In this document: one piece after another, positions 9,961-22,021 of the stretch | Position numbering within the stretch: the first letter of the stretch is position 1 | Layout of the letters: every line of letters starts with the position of its first letter | Origin: Endomychus coccineus | Taxonomy: Eukaryota; Arthropoda; Insecta; Coleoptera; Endomychidae | DNA length: 64,000 nt | NCBI GenBank assembly: GCA_958510875.1 | Contig: OY294067.1 | Location: forward strand, 263,908,180-263,972,179 | Direction: 5' to 3' | Translations under genes and position numbers: made by a program | Notes under the pieces: model-generated | Seen by the model: the letters and a program-made list of their open reading frames with translations, nothing else | What the model was told of the DNA's origin: nothing | The model's database searches: none

Positions 9961-11139
9961 CATCATCTCAATAATAGTCTAGAACGATTCAGAAAAGCTC
10001 AAAAGGATATTCCCACGACAATCCACAGAAAATATTTACACCAATTACAATACTTCCCTTATATGTAATACGTGTTGTGAGGGAAATGAAAATTGCAGTA
10101 AGTATATTGATTGAATGAAACTAGGAATTTGACTGTTTCAAAAACCAATTGGATTGTTCTAATTGTTTAAGGCGTACATTCTGGCTACAAATGTGAGGAG
10201 TGAATCTCGCTCAGGTTTCATCGGGAACTACAACTTATCAAGAGTAGTTTGAAAACCTACCACGCGGAAGCTACATCTACGAGTAACAATATAGAGCTAT
10301 TCAATTTCAAAACTTTCTCAGCTAAACACTATGCCGCAATCATAACTCTACTCTAACTACTGACGATAATTTCGCATTTCACCGTGTTGAATAATTATAG
10401 TTTAGCTAAACAAATCTAACTATGATATTAATTGGTAAAACTATATTGGAAAATCAAACATAACTACTTTTATCTTCTGTAACTCGAGCATCTTGTATTT
10501 AAATACAATAATAATTGTATTGTACTATTGTATTTGAATACCGTCTGCAGATGGGGTAATACAGAAGTTACAAATAAAAGGCTTGCATTCCGGGTGCTTT
10601 CCTGCACCTGTAAAAAGTGACCCTTCAATTATCATGAGATATTGGATAATCATCATTGGTGCTAAATCCCTTCTCAAGCGTCCTACGCTACAACTAACCT
10701 AGAATTGCCACTTGGAGGTAATATATTATGTCCTCTTATATGTTCATATGTTATTGCATCAAAAATTAACTCACAAATAACCTACCAATCTATTATATTA
10801 GCGCTTGGAGATGAGAAATGATATATTGTTGATGTTATTGAATTAGGGGAAAAGTGAAAAAAAAATTATTTCGTGATACATTTTTTTCCTTAATAACAGT
10901 TGAAGTATTTTCAAAAAGTAACAAATTATCGGCTAACTCTAACATCTCCTGTGGTTCCAAATAAAAAGTTTCACTTTAAAAATTTTCCTCGGTGATGCTG
11001 TTCCTTCTCATGAGGCATTCACATTGAATTTTATATACCATGTTCATGAAAGAAGGTTCTGTTACTTTATTAATATGATTCATTTAGCGAAAATATTCTT
11101 CAATTAACAATGTAAAATTTGCGGTCAGGTGATGATTCC
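9961..11139. other. AT-rich spacer
   Basis: No gene, terminal repeat or known element recognised. Composition is strongly AT-biased throughout. Confidence 0.4.
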
Positions 11140-11935
11140 AAAATAAAATTACCTCAAAATTTGCGTGATTTGCCGTGGTTGACAATTATTCTAGGAAAAA
11201 ACATGTTCTTAATCCATACGAATTATTTATTAGAAACCTTGTTTCATTTGTTCACGAAAACCGGTATTCATCCCAATTTGTGAAAATTTACCCTTGTAAT
11301 ATCGATCCAGATGTCTTGAAGCTGAATATCGATGTGTTTATTCTATATTATGCGAGTGCAGGACGTTATTTATCTAATCTACTGATATAATATAGTGATA
11401 TTTATTTCCATAATTCAAAAAGAATGTTGAATCGATTTAATTATGGACACATCGAGTTTAAATCTCTTTTTGTTGATTATAACGCCTCTTATATAGGAAA
11501 CTAAGCAGCACTTCGCAGCAATAATTCGATAAATGTGTGGGAAAGTATTGCCTGCAAGTAGGATTTAAAATATGTATACCATTTATAAGATTTCATCAAC
11601 AGTTACTAAATATTTTTGTTCCAGGCTTATGATGTCACAAAGACTTAAATATACATTGATTCTTTGTGTAAACCTCACCCTGCTATGTGTAAGAAAAACA
11701 TATCAAAACATAATTTGGTATTTACTAGGAAGAGGTGTTATTATGAATAAAATTTCTTCCAATCGCTCATGACATAGTAACTTTCTTTGCAATTGTAAGA
11801 GGACAACAATGTTCAGACAGAAAAGATTTTCCTGAAAATGTTTAGTGCACATGACTGTTTTTCATCATTGGCTATAAACAAACCTGTAGAATAATACAAA
11901 TTGTTATAATACACATTTGTTGTAAAACAAATTTT
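11140..11935. repeat. Dispersed repeat, copy A
   Basis: Matches 12640-13560 in blocks. The block with CGATCCAGATGTC and GAATATCGATGTGTTTATTC recurs near 12690-12740. The block with CCAATCGCTCATGACATA and AAGAGGACAACAATG recurs near 13381-13435. No coding capacity or terminal repeats were recognised, so the family is unknown; a non-autonomous transposon or an old element fragment are both possible. Confidence 0.7.
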
Positions 11936-12639
11936 ACGTTGAATTCTTTACAGTACAAATGATTGAAAAAAACTAGATACCTATTTTATTGGACCTTTGA
12001 ATATACTAACTACCCTCCAGAGAAGTATCGGCCGACTTTAGTGTGCCATACGCGCCTGGCTGAACTAAGGGAATTAACTCAGATACTGGCACACTCCACA
12101 CTGCTCTCCATACGAGTGAATAGAGAAGATGCAGTTCATATACTACAATGTCTATGGTCGTATGCTGCATCTATTGCTCACAAACTTTCATTATATTGTT
12201 GACAACGCGGTTGAAATTTATAGAATGATATACCAAACGATTTTGTTCAAACAACGAATTTCCCAGTCTGGTACTTGAATAGAATAATAGTTACAGTGGA
12301 AGATAAGATGTAGCTTATTGTCAATTCAGAAATAAATTAGATTCGGAAAGTTATTGGGAGAGGAATCAAAACTTTGCATTCAGTCGTTCTGATCTAACGT
12401 TACTCAGAGGAATTGTCTGAGTTTCTTTCGCGAACGCTTGTTCTTCTGGATCAACTGATATTTGGATTAAATTGCGGATTATTTCGAATCAGTTCACAAT
12501 TTAATTCACTATATGCGCTCCATTAGATTCAAACATTAAATTCATGTGAACTAGTAATTAAATTAAATAAGGGATCGGCTGGAATGCCAACGTATTTCTT
12601 TAAAATATGCCTTCTTCATCGCCTCTAGCAACCTTGTTC
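11936..12639. other. Spacer with an unassigned GC-richer patch
   Basis: At 12010-12190 the base composition rises and the plus strand is open for about 79 codons (11963-12202), but the peptide matches no family that I recognise and the minus strand is also partly open. It could be an old exon or a piece of an unknown repeat. The remainder is AT-rich. Confidence 0.35.
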
Positions 12640-13690
12640 CATTTATTTACAAAAGCCGGTATTCATACCAATTTGTGAAGATTTGCCTTTATAATATCGA
12701 TCCATATGTCTCCTTGAAGCTGAATATCGATGTGTTTATTCTATGTTTTGCGACTATAGAGCGTAATCTAATCTAGCAATATAAGTTGATATTTATTTCC
12801 ATAATTGAGTTCATACTCTTTTTCTTGATTATATCGTCTCATAACCAAGCATCACCTCGCAACAATAATTTCATAAATGTGTAAGAAGCTATTGATTGAA
12901 AGTAGGATTTAAAATACGTCTACCATGTAGAAGATTTCATCAACACTGCTACTAAATATTTTTGTTTTAAGTTTATGATGCCACGAGGATTTAAATGTAA
13001 AATTATTTCTCTGTGTAAGCCTCATCCCTCTATTTGTAAAAAAACAATATCCACATAAAAATTCAGATGTCAGCTAGTTCACAGAACATAATTCTGAGCA
13101 TTACAATTCATTATCATTCAATTTTGTTAATCAAACCATTGCGAATCGTGACTTTGATTCCAAATTATCAACAACTACGATATCATTGATCCACAAAAAT
13201 ATAAATATAAAACACAAAACAAATAATATATACACAAATTATGTTGTTTAAAATAGAATTACCACTAAATTTTTTTGGTTTGTCGTGGTTGTCACTATCT
13301 TATTCTAGGTAAAACATGTTCTTAGTTCATTCAACATTTTGTATTTACTAAAAAGTAGTGTTATAATGAATAACGTTATTTCCAATCGCTCATGACATAA
13401 TAACTTTCTTTGCAATTGTAAGAGGACAACGATGTACAGACAGAAAAGATTTTCCTAAAAATGTTTAGTGCACATCACTATTTTTTTATGACAAGCTATG
13501 AACAAACCTGTAGAATAATACAAGATATTGTAATACATATTTGTACATATTTTCTTAATCAAACTATTGCAAATCGTGGGTTTGATTCAAAATTATCAAC
13601 AAGTGTAATATCATTGATTCGCACATTATAAAAAACAAAACAAATAATATATATCACAAATACGTGTTTTATGGATAAAATGTTAAATTT
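12640..13690. repeat. Dispersed repeat, copy B (rearranged)
   Basis: Same family as 11140-11935 but in a different block order: 12640-13050 matches about 11220-11700, 13240-13330 matches about 11145-11215, and 13340-13560 matches about 11690-11930. In addition, 13120-13255 and 13553-13675 are copies of each other, sharing AACAAATAATATATA and GATATCATTGAT-like words. The arrangement suggests a partial tandem duplication of one repeat. Confidence 0.65.
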
Positions 13691-14171
13691 CGGAATTGCA
13701 TATCGGTTTGATATTTTAAAAAGTAATTGTATTTTTATTTGTTCAATATGGAATATCCCAAATTAAGTTACAATTTAACTTACTTTTTTGGTAATTTTGT
13801 AAATTCCCTTTTTGTATTAAAGTCTAGTGTGAAATACGATGTAATTGCAGAATTATAGTTCATTACTCAAAGCTGAATCCCAGTTCATAACAAGTTGATT
13901 AAGATTAGATTCCTCCTACTTATATGCCTCCAGGCGCAATCTGAATAATTAATTTACATTTATGCAGGTTCAGTAACTTCCTAGCTGAAAGGTAAAATTA
14001 ATGGAAGGCTTTGGTTTCAGATTCGACATCAATTAGACTCAAACAGGATGCTATAAAGTGCAGTGCAACAGCTATGGAGATAGGACACAAAAGAAGGTTG
14101 CTTTGCAAGCTGTACAGAACAATTAATTAGGTCAACTAATTACAAACCTAATTTATTTTTAATCTCATGTT
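13691..14171. other. AT-rich spacer
   Basis: Nothing recognised. Confidence 0.4.
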
Positions 14172-14429
14172 TCACTTGCGTTTCAGTGTCACAATTCCGA
14201 ACCGATTATCGATGCCCGCTGTTACCAAACTTATCTGACTACCCTCTTCGAAGGGTGAATTGCTGCACCAGGTCGCGCTTCCCGACACGTGTTCTAGAGT
14301 ATTTCTGACGGCGATAGACAACACGTAACGGGCATACGATGGAGAGTGCTGCGCGCGATTCCCCCACCGATACGTTTCCGATTGCAGCCACCACGTGCTT
14401 TTTAGGACAACCCGATCAAATATCAACAA
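14172..14429 (-). other. GC-rich island, possible exon of unknown gene
   Basis: About 250 bases with many CpG dinucleotides stand out from AT-rich flanks. The minus strand is open for 85 codons with balanced codon use. The plus strand has an acceptor-like TTTCAG at about 14180-14186 and is then open for 23 codons to a stop. The minus strand also has an alternative frame after an acceptor-like TCCTAAAAAG. I recognise none of the translations. It could be an isolated exon, a regulatory element or an old GC-rich transposon fragment. Confidence 0.3.
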
Positions 14430-15239
14430 TCCAATGCAATGAAATTGCTAGACCAATGGGAAGTTCATTGTAACATTAAAATTCTTATTTATTCGACGAA
14501 TGTAATTAGGAACAAAATATTTCTCTGTAGAAGACTCTATTCTCTAGAGGACTAGCGTTACCAATTTTTTGAAAAATGTACATTGACGTGCGTACGGGGT
14601 AACTAAACACTTAATATTAAAAAAGTATATTCCAGTGATTTTCACACAACAACTAAGTATTTAATGATAAAATGTACAGTTTTGGAATAAATTAACTGGA
14701 ACCAGAAATAAATTTAAAAATCTATTCCAAATAATCATAATCAGAAGAAGAATACTTCTTTGATACTCTGAAAAAATATGATTTGAATCAGTATTGAAGA
14801 CAGGTGGCTTTCCAACGATTGTGCGCTATTAATCTCCCGATTCCGAGCTCCCCAAAGTAAGTATTAACCAAGCAGGCTACGAACCGTAAAAAAAATATAT
14901 AGTAGGCTAGAATTTCAAATTTTTTTTTGCATTTTGTTCCTAATATCCCATGGATCATTCATAACTATCAAGACCGCGGGGGTCGCCCTTTCTACCTCCC
15001 CGAAACGGGGTTTCAACCACTCAGAGCAGCATTCTTATGAAAACAATCCAAAGGTTAGAAAATTAATGAATTAAGAGCCGAAAATGACCCCTAGTATGTT
15101 TTATGATGATCATAATAGAATTTTAGAAAATGAATCTGATGACGATTAAAAAAAAAATTTTTTGGTCCGAAGTTACATGTTTTTTTTTATTATAGCTAAG
15201 ACACGGTTCATAGCCTAGACTATTAAACATAAACCGACG
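14430..15239. other. Spacer
   Basis: AT-rich apart from a short GC-rich patch at 14970-15030. No gene recognised. Confidence 0.4.
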
Positions 15240-15261
15240 AAAGATATTGACATAAACAAGA

Positions 15262-15620
15262 AAAGATATCTTGGGTGAAAGAAGTGAAATACTTGGGAGT
15301 AACGCAAACTAAGTACCAAAAGTAAATTAAGGAACTATACTTCTGTTATAAGACCGACAATAACATTCGCCGCCGAAATATGGTTTCAAGTATTACCCGC
15401 GCAACCAAAGAATTTGCAAATAATACAGAATAAGGTAATCAGATCCTGTCTAGATGCACCATATTACGTAACAAATTGAGGAAATAATTCGGAAACAGGC
15501 GACAAACACATACCAAAACATGGAAACGCATAGAAACCCCACAATCAGAGGTGCAGCGGCATATGACCAGCTGTTGGACCCAAAATATAAGAAGTCAAGA
15601 ACAGCCCTCGTACTTAAGGC
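15262..15620 (+). pseudogene. Jockey-like LINE fragment, C-terminal end of pol
   Basis: Plus-strand reading gives a KYLGVT-type motif near 15285 and, after a shift, a segment of the kind R-P-x-I-T-F-A-A-E-I-W followed by LQIIQNK (about 15340-15475). After a stop comes an EEI...NP-x-I-R-G-A-A...KYKK block ending near 15605. These are the conserved post-RT motifs of Jockey-type elements, in the right order. At least two stops and one frameshift separate them. The RT core is absent, so this is a dead remnant. Confidence 0.78.
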
Positions 15621-17489
15621 CCAAACTGGGCAATAAAGAAGGAATAAACCAAAATAATAAGCAAAAGAGCTTTTAATATAACCGCAGCGGAAAACGAACA
15701 AGGCTCGAATTCGCTAAAAACAAATGTAAGATCATAAGTAGGAGCTCAATAACTCTATTCTAAGATCTCTATGGCTTGTTCTCGACTTGTTGAAGTATTT
15801 CTACTGCTATCCGCCAAATTCGAGCACCTTATAATAAATATAATAATGCTATTCCGTTATATCCCGCTATCCTATTTCAAGAGTTCCCCTATGTTTATAA
15901 TAAGAAACAATGTCTCCTATGATTCGTTTCAGCTACAAGAAACATAAAATTTGTTTCTCCAGTAAGTAATCTAACGACTATTTTAAAATGTTTCCAATCT
16001 TAAAATTGATCGCAACTCAAAAACAGCATTACATATCAGAGTTAATGAGTTCTATAGTTTCCAGATTAATTTATTTATAGTGTCAATTTAAGATTGTTCA
16101 TTTACAATAATTCAACAAGAACTTCAACAGTCATATACCAAAACTTTGTGGTCTCAAATATTCATTTGCAGACTACGACCAACAATGTATTCCTGATATT
16201 GGCAATGAAGTAGGTTGCGACCATTATTTATTTTTAAACTTTCTCGTAGGATAACGAATGTTATAAAAACTACGTGAGATGCTACGTTATGAACCGCTTT
16301 ATTGTAATGTAGGATTATTAAAACATTGGGTCGGACGTAAAATGGACAAAATGTTGGAAACTTTCTAACTTCCGTTCCAAGTTGTTGGCGTGCACGACAC
16401 ACGAACGAATGGCTAAAATGAATGTGACAATTTTAGTTCTGGAAGGAAGTTAGTCGATTTGCCTGTTACCGATTTTACGTTTCCTTAAGCTATAAAAATA
16501 TGAAACGACAACAGACAACATACATTTTATTCTTTCCAACATGGTTTCAGTATGTGATTTGTGAATTTTCATAAGTATGTAGCAATCCGGTCATGTTGGC
16601 ATACAACCAATTTCTTATACCCTAATAAAATGATTTCAGAGGTAGCGACCAACAATATATTACTTCAGCAATTTCATGTACAGGTTGAGTTTGAGAGGTC
16701 GGTACACATTTAATAAATGCGATAATAATATAAAGATTTGACAAAGATAGGAATAGGATAAGCGTAATTCTTCAAGTTGCCAGTATTGATTCGACGTTTG
16801 TGCTGAGCATAAAAATAGTTTTCTAGAAATACTATACGATATTATAATCGTGACCAGTCGGCGTGCCGCATCATGACCTGAACCAACAGTCTAAATAGTG
16901 ATAACATTCTACTTGTCTATCTTGCAAAGCAATACAATACGATTGGCTTGCTCCAACGAAGAAAACTCTCGTAAACACCACTGATTTAAATTCATTCTAT
17001 GTACTGTTGCTATCATCACGCCCCTTTCCAACAATAAAAAAGATTCTAATTCTAATATATTTTTCGAATTTAAAGTTATATTTTCAAAAGGTAAAATGAT
17101 TTCAAAAATTCATTGGTGGAAACGATTACTTTGTAATAATTTGTCATATTGATATGAAAAAATAAAACACTTTTCTTTATTTTTTATCACATATATTATA
17201 GAAAAAAATCGTGACTATAGTTTCGACACTAGAATAATCTTGACTATTTAGGGTACAATATAAGACACAGGTAACAAGTGAGGTTCCGGTTGGGGAAATA
17301 CATTATTAGAATAGTTTAATTGAAATTGGATAATAAAGTAAAGTTAATAATTTAATGCGAAGGTATACTAGGAAGGCCGAAGAGGATCAAGGGAAATTTC
17401 ACGTTATGAAGACATCGAACAGAATGCTGTAGTATACATCTAATTGATCGTTTAAAATTTTATTGTTATTATTTTTGACCTTTGGAAAT
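15621..17489. other. AT-rich spacer
   Basis: No gene or element recognised in nearly 1.9 kb. A short open frame at 16154-16402 on the minus strand has no recognisable motif. Confidence 0.4.
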
Positions 17490-17640
17490 TTCTATCTGAA
17501 ACAGTTTAAGCCTCAAGCCTGCCCTGAAGATGCCACATGTAATGGTTGGCGAAACGTAGGCATCAAGTCGCGGAATCCATCCGGAAGACAAGATTTTTCA
17601 AGATTGTTATTGTGGTCTTTGAATGCATACATAAACTTTT
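17490..17640 (+). repeat. Probable 3' end of a Penelope-like element
   Basis: Carries CCTGAAGATGCC, a short spacer, then GGCGAAACG (17521-17557), a signature I associate with the region after the GIY-YIG domain in Penelope-like elements. A diverged form follows the GIY-YIG frame at 22877-22910 in this window. No coding part was recognised upstream. Confidence 0.45.
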
Positions 17641-18467
17641 GAATTGTTATAAGCAAATTATGTTTTAACAAATAAAGAAAAAAGAAATGTGATATTCTTG
17701 TTCATTTTTCTATAATATGCACACTCAGAACTTCATTTTTTTTTTGACAAAATTGATGAAATGTATCAAGTCTTAATATATTTGAAAAATGGCATACCAC
17801 TAATTTCGAATAATTGTTTTACCTACCATACCTCCTTCAAAAAATGAATATGTTTAATCTTAGATATATTAATTAATACTTTGTCAACATTTTCATTATT
17901 TTTTTCTAATTCGCTTTTGAAAATTCGCACGAGAATGCATTTAAAGACCATAATAGCAATAAAATCGTACTCAGAATATCAAAGTTATCTGAAAATGACC
18001 CTGAAGTCGGAGATAAATTGTTTATAACAAAAAATAGTCTTTATCCGATCAAAAACGGTCAAATTTTGCATTTTTGAGTAATTTTTATGCAATCTCGAAA
18101 ATGAGCTAATTAAATTATTTATGTATTGTTTATACACAATATAAACAATTTGCGTAACTTTATTCATGGCCAACATTTTTTCTGATGACATTCTGAAAAG
18201 AATACACTTTGTCCCATCAAAATCGATCCATTTCCCAAGGATTTACGGGTCCAATACCCATTTGAGTGCACTAAATTTAAATTTTGCTGGAATATAAGAA
18301 GTCAGATATCCTATTGAACGATCAACACATACTTAATAATTATCTATTGTTAAATTTGTATAATTAGATTTTCCGTTTGCTACCAGCTTATCGCTTAATC
18401 CCTCAATGGGTTAAAACCAATTAGGTAAAGTTCCAATAACCTTCTATCATAGGATTATCATTGAAGT
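17641..18467. other. AT-rich spacer up to transposon target site
   Basis: Nothing recognised. It ends at the TA dinucleotide (18468-18469) used by the next element. Confidence 0.4.
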
Positions 18468-18469
18468 TA

Positions 18470-19076
18470 TACAGGGTGTCCTCGAACTGCGTGGCCAAAA
18501 TAAAACCCAAGATTCTTTGATTCGAAAAAAAGTTGATGAGCCTTTTTACTTTTGCCTCAAGTGTCTTGTTTACCCGGTAGAGCGCTTCAAAATTGCAAAA
18601 ATAATTTTGTTTTTTCGGTATAACTTGAGAACGTGATGAAGAACTTTTACAATATTTAGCAGATGAGTTACTGTCAATAATGGCCATTTTTGAGAGTGGA
18701 ACACAGAGCCTTAGAGACCATAGAAATGGCTCAAACTTGAGGATGTAACGGGAAAAGTGTTCAGAACTTTTTTGTGGTCAATGTAATTCACTCGATATTT
18801 TTTATGTAGATAGCTTATCCAATTTGAAAACTTTTCTTACTCTTAGAAAATTTTGATAAAATCAACGGATTAGCTTAAAAAAATTAATTTTCGTGTCTCT
18901 GCAATTTTGGCTTACTAATTTTACTTGATTAAAATACCTTAGTTGCCTTTGCTTTTCTAATGTCATTTTGGCATTTGAAGAATTTATTCTCAGAACTGTC
19001 AGTTTTTACTTTGCTTTCCGTGAAAATTTTATAAAATTATGGCTCAAAATTTCACTAACACTGAAATGGTTGATAT
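18470..19076 (+). repeat. Left long terminal inverted repeat
   Basis: Reverse complement of 20197-20803 with scattered mismatches. It covers the outer end, the presumed promoter and the first dozen codons of the transposase. Confidence 0.88.
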
Positions 19077-20088
19077 GTTATTGATTTATGGACTTTGTCG
19101 TTGCAATGGCCGGAGAAGGGAAAGATATCCGCATCGCAGAATTCCAAATCGGCAAACCTTCGCGAAACTGGCAAATTTGAAGCAAATCGCAGAGAAACTG
19201 GACGCAGACGGACAAGAAGGACGTTAGAGCTCGAAGAAGCGATACTGGAAGCGGTTAAAACTGAATCTGGGATAAGCACACTACGTTTGGGACTTCGTAT
19301 CGGAGCCTCAAAATCATTAGTTCATAATGTACTGAAAGAAGAACTGTTGTATCCCTATCATATTAAAACAGTTCAAGACTTATTGCCCATGGATCCAGGA
19401 CATCGGCTAGATTTCTGTCGGCTTATTGTCCAAAGACAAAACGCAAACCCCAATTTTTGTAGAAGAATTGTGTTCACGGACGAAGATACTTTCACGAGAT
19501 GTGGTCTTTTTAACCCCCATAATGAACATTTCTATGCTGATGAAAATCCTCATGAAACGGAAGTTACATATTTTCAGAATCAAACTAAAATCAATGTTTG
19601 GTTTGGAATTGTGGATAACTTTATTATTGGCCCTACCGTTATACCAGATCGATTGAACGGGGAGAACTACTTGAACTTTTTGGAACAAAGGCTACTTGAA
19701 CTGTTGGAAGACTTGCCCTTACACATTCGTCGTGGCCTGGTTTATCCATGATGGTGCACCTCCTCATTTCACATTAGCTGTGAGGTGACATTTGAATGCG
19801 GAATATCGAGATCGCTGGATAGGTAGAGGACACGATGCACCAGTGAACTGGCCGGCCCGCTCCCCTGATTTGACGCCCTGCGACTTCTTTCTATGGGGCG
19901 CTTTGAAGTCGAAAGTTTATGCAGCTACAGTAAACACACGAGAGGAATTGTTGCAACGAATTAATCATGAAGCGGATTTATTGAAGAATGATCCTCAAGT
20001 ACTAGCCAGAGTTCAATCCAATTTCTTGAAACGAATTAATTTGTGTATTCAGGAAAATGGGCAACATTTCGAACAATTGATGCCTTAG
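19039..20088 (+). pseudogene. Tc1/mariner-like transposase, broken
   Basis: The start ATG at 19039 begins an N-terminal helix-turn-helix-like segment. The reading then shifts near 19165-19175 into the frame that runs to 19751, and shifts again near 19730 into the frame that ends at TAA 20086-20088. The last part also contains an in-frame TGA at 19786-19788. Recognisable motifs are LYPYH near 19348-19362, the first catalytic aspartate in FTDE, the second in HDGAPPH, and the third in SPDLTPCDFFLWG. Spacing between the last two acidic positions is about 43 residues if the aspartate before FF is used, wider than in classical mariner. With two frame breaks and one stop it cannot make an active enzyme. 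Confidence 0.88.
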
Positions 20089-20196
20089 TGATTTCCCAAA
20101 AAGTTTTGTTTTTTCTTTTAATTTAGCATTTGTTTTTCCTAAATAATCACATCGTTTCCCCATTTCTATTGTTTTTATTATTCGTGTTTTACCGAG

Positions 20197-20803
20197 ATAT
20201 TAACCATTTCAGTGTTAGTGAAATTTTGAGTCATAATTTTATAAAATTTTTACGGAAAGTAAAGTAAAAACTGACAGTTTTGAGAATAAATTCTCCAAAT
20301 GCCAAAATGACATTAGAAAAGCAAAGGCAACTAAGGTATTTTAATCAAGTAAAATTAGTAAGCCTAAATTGCAGAGACTCGAAAATTATTTTTTTCAAGC
20401 TAATCCGTTGATTTTATCAAAATTTTCTAAGAGTAAGAAAAGTTTTCAAATGAGATAAGCTATCTACATAAAAAATATAGAGGGAATTACATTGACCACA
20501 AAAAAGTTCTGGACACTTTTCCCGTTACATCCTCAAGTTTGAGCCATTTCTATGGTCTCTAAGGCTCTATGCTCCACTCTCAAAAACGGCTATTATTGAC
20601 AGTAACTCACCTGCCAAATATTGTAAAAGTCCTCCATCACGTTCTCAAGTTATACCGAAAACACAAAATTATTTTTGCAACTTTGAAGCCCTCTACCGGC
20701 TAAACAAGACACTTGAGGCAAAAGTAAAAAGGCTCATCAAATTTTTTTCAAATCAAAGAATATTCGGTTTTATTTTAGCCACGCAGTTCGAGGACACCCT
20801 GTA
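20197..20803 (-). repeat. Right long terminal inverted repeat
   Basis: Inverted copy of the left arm, including a backward copy of the transposase start region near 20210-20240. Ends in the TA target site. Confidence 0.88.
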
Positions 20804-20805
20804 TA

Positions 20806-21689
20806 TTAGGTAGCTCTTTTGTAGAAGTTTTACACTTTTGAATATTTGTTTGAAGATGCTACTGTGTTACCGAAATTATAGTCACACACATTTTCATTAT
20901 ACTAGTGAAAATCAAACTTTTTGATAGTCATTTTATTTATGTTTACAATGGATTTTCATCACATAATAGCTGATTCTATTCAATACATAATTTCACTCAT
21001 TCTATATATACCTACTTTCAGGCGTTGAGTGTTCAAATATATCATGTCGAGATGGAATAGCTAGATAGAGTAGCTACACATTTTTTCATTAAATGATTAA
21101 TGCCGAACTCAATAAAATGTGGAAAATTATTGCATTAGGAAATGATAAATTTTCGCTTGGCATGTTTAAAAGAATAAATTCACATTCGTATCATCTAATT
21201 AGATACATGATTGTTTGTTCAACAGCAGTACGTCGACTGTTCCTTTTACTACAAAAATAAACCTCAAGTTACGGCATATGTTTGTATTGATAACTTTAAT
21301 TCAACCTGTACAAACGAATATCGATAAAATTATTTTGAACATTTGAAATTCTATTTTGGAAGCGTTATTCAACATTCTACTCATTAACAAATCAACATTT
21401 TAAGATGTTGTAATCGTTCAAAATATCGGAATCGAATGACTAATATTACTGCTAAGTCACGTGTTTCAGAAAATGGGCTTATGTCATGTGAGTTGTGTAA
21501 AAACAACTTAGTGCTAATTGGAATCCGGTAACACTTTGGTTGGAGATGGATCATGTTATGGCGTATTCCCTTTTTGTCGGATGACCGCTACGCGAACTCG
21601 GCAATCTTACCAGTTTCGATACTGTTTCTTCAACTAAGGTCTTAAGCTGAATACAGCATTTTTTCAATTCTTCTTAATAAGAATAAGAT
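20806..21689. other. AT-rich spacer
   Basis: No gene or repeat recognised. Confidence 0.4.
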
Positions 21690-21820
21690 TGATGTTCCAA
21701 AGATTATTCCAGGTCTTAGTATCGACAGCAATTTTAATATTTCTTTTTTGCAGAAGATCCAAATTTTATTGGCTTGTAGTAATAGACGAACTTTGTTCAA
21801 AGTAGTCTCAATTTTATTGT
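21690..21820 (+). repeat. Dispersed repeat fragment, copy 1
   Basis: Shares TTAGTATCGACAGCAATTT and AAGTAGTCTCAATTT, at similar spacing, with 24928-25060. The hAT element inserted into this sequence. Family not identified. Confidence 0.55.
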
Positions 21821-22021
21821 ATTATAAGTAGAGCTCGGGAAATATGCACTTAAGAAACTCTGAAATATGTATGCAAATATGCACAAAACCAGTTCAAATA
21901 TGCACTAAAATACGCTTTTGCATTTAAATATGCATTCATAAAAAACGCAGTAATCTTTGTATTAAAGGTATTTTATTTATTATATGCTAAAGTCACAAAA
22001 AATATTTATTAACTTCGGAAG

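Larger units (their letters stand above)
18470..20803 (+). mobile_element. Tc1/mariner-superfamily transposon with ~607-bp TIRs
   Basis: 2,334 bp bounded by inverted TACAGGGTGTCC termini and flanked by TA on both sides (18468-18469 and 20804-20805), the target preference of the Tc1/mariner superfamily. The inverted repeats extend inward to about 19076 and 20197 and include the transposase start codon. Between them lies a broken transposase on the plus strand. The two arms differ at scattered bases, so the insertion is not very young. Confidence 0.9.

Noticed and set aside
14172..14429. Calling the 85-codon minus-strand frame a gene
   Set aside because: No recognised family, competing frames on both strands, and no intron-exon context; kept only as a candidate island.
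17521..17557. Hammerhead ribozyme from CTGAAGA ... GAAAC
   Set aside because: The bases next to the core do not form the required stem II; the possible GCC/GGC pairing overlaps the core G. Likewise for 43847-43873.
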